Positions 5,284-5,675 of a stretch of 5,675 bases of DNA are shown here, piece by piece. The position numbers and the translations under genes were made by a program. The stretch's first letter is position 1; each line of letters opens with the position of its first letter. This stretch comes from an uncultured Granulicatella sp. (GTDB lineage Bacteria; Bacillota; Bacilli; Lactobacillales; Aerococcaceae). The DNA lies in contig CAMYBO010000087.1 in the NCBI GenBank assembly GCA_947254045.1, forward strand, positions 1 to 5,675, read 5' to 3'. The notes below the pieces were generated by a model, which made no database searches, was not told where the DNA came from, and saw only the letters and a program-made list of their open reading frames with translations.

Positions 5284-5675
5284 ATGACTATTTTTGAAAA
5301 TTACCCTTTAATAGCAGCATTATCATCAATATTATTTGCACAATTTGTTAAATTTCCAATCGCCTTTTTCACTCGAAAAAAAGGAGCACATTTATCCCTT
5401 ATGACAAGTACGGGTGGAATGCCGAGTTCTCACTCTGCTGCCGTTACTTCACTCATTACAGCTCTTGGATTGGAATATGGATTTGCTTCTCCACTTGTAG
5501 CAATTGCCACAACATTTGGTGTGATTGTCATGTTTGATGCGATGGCGGTTAGACGTCAAAGTGGTGAACAAGGAATTTTATTATCCCAATTATTTGAAGA
5601 ACAATTAAGAGATGAATCTACCAAATTATCAGAAATTGAAATTGATGATGATGAACCGATTCAATTATTTAATAC
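5284..5675 (+). CDS. YuiD/DUF212 family (divergent PAP2) membrane protein, 3' end cut off
   Basis: The reading frame is open from the ATG at 5284 to the window edge and gives 130 codons; family members are usually about 150-160 residues, so only a short C-terminal piece is missing. Hydrophobic segments lie at about 8-29, 51-64 and 69-85. The family motifs are plain: STGGMPSSHSA (42-52), which echoes the PSGH motif of PAP2 phosphatases, and FDAMAVRRQSGEQ (84-96). The family is related to acid phosphatase/vanadium-dependent haloperoxidase folds and is predicted to act on lipid-linked phosphates in the membrane, but its substrate is not established. It is transcribed divergently from the CpXC gene across a 152-base gap. 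Confidence 0.93.
   Translation, partial: MTIFENYPLIAALSSILFAQFVKFPIAFFTRKKGAHLSLMTSTGGMPSSHSAAVTSLITALGLEYGFASPLVAIATTFGVIVMFDAMAVRRQSGEQGILLSQLFEEQLRDESTKLSEIEIDDDEPIQLFN

Overview
The window is AT-rich chromosomal DNA from a low-GC Gram-positive bacterium, most likely of the order Lactobacillales. The evidence is strong AGGAGG-type ribosome binding sites, one TTG start, and bacterial-type proteins that resemble lactic-acid-bacterial and enterococcal versions: a 448-residue phosphoglucose isomerase, a 197-residue cyclophilin, a CvfD/YugI-type S1 protein and a YuiD-family protein. The genus cannot be told from the sequence alone.

The first 43 bases are not genomic. They match the P7-side (Read 2) Nextera/Tn5 library adapter and its mosaic end, so the organism's sequence begins at about base 44 and the window starts at a contig end. 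Next comes a plus-strand two-gene operon (127-1783): a membrane sensor histidine kinase of the NarL/DesK/LiaS class, overlapping by 8 bases a LuxR/NarL-type response regulator. A perfect 18-base palindrome lies upstream and is a good candidate operator. The operon ends at an intrinsic terminator (1791-1817).

The rest up to 5131 is read on the minus strand, in this order: a CpXC-domain protein (5131-4484), a cytosolic cyclophilin (4389-3796), an S1-domain RNA-binding protein of the CvfD/GSP13 type (3786-3394) and pgi (3333-1987). The cyclophilin and S1 genes are 9 bases apart and appear translationally linked. They have a plausible sigma-A promoter in front of the cyclophilin gene, and pgi has an extended -10 promoter of its own. 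Downstream of pgi lies a roughly 133-base structured element (1838-1970). It folds into a closing stem and three hairpins and is followed on the minus strand by seven T residues. Its G-U pairs work only in the minus-strand RNA, so it is probably the 3' end of the pgi transcript or a small structured RNA or repeat. It is the most interesting item here.

At the right, a 152-base divergent intergenic region carries promoters facing both ways. A plus-strand YuiD/DUF212 (divergent PAP2) gene then runs off the window end. Apart from the two-component system and the structured element, the gene content is ordinary core-genome housekeeping. No mobile element, CRISPR array, tRNA or rRNA is visible.
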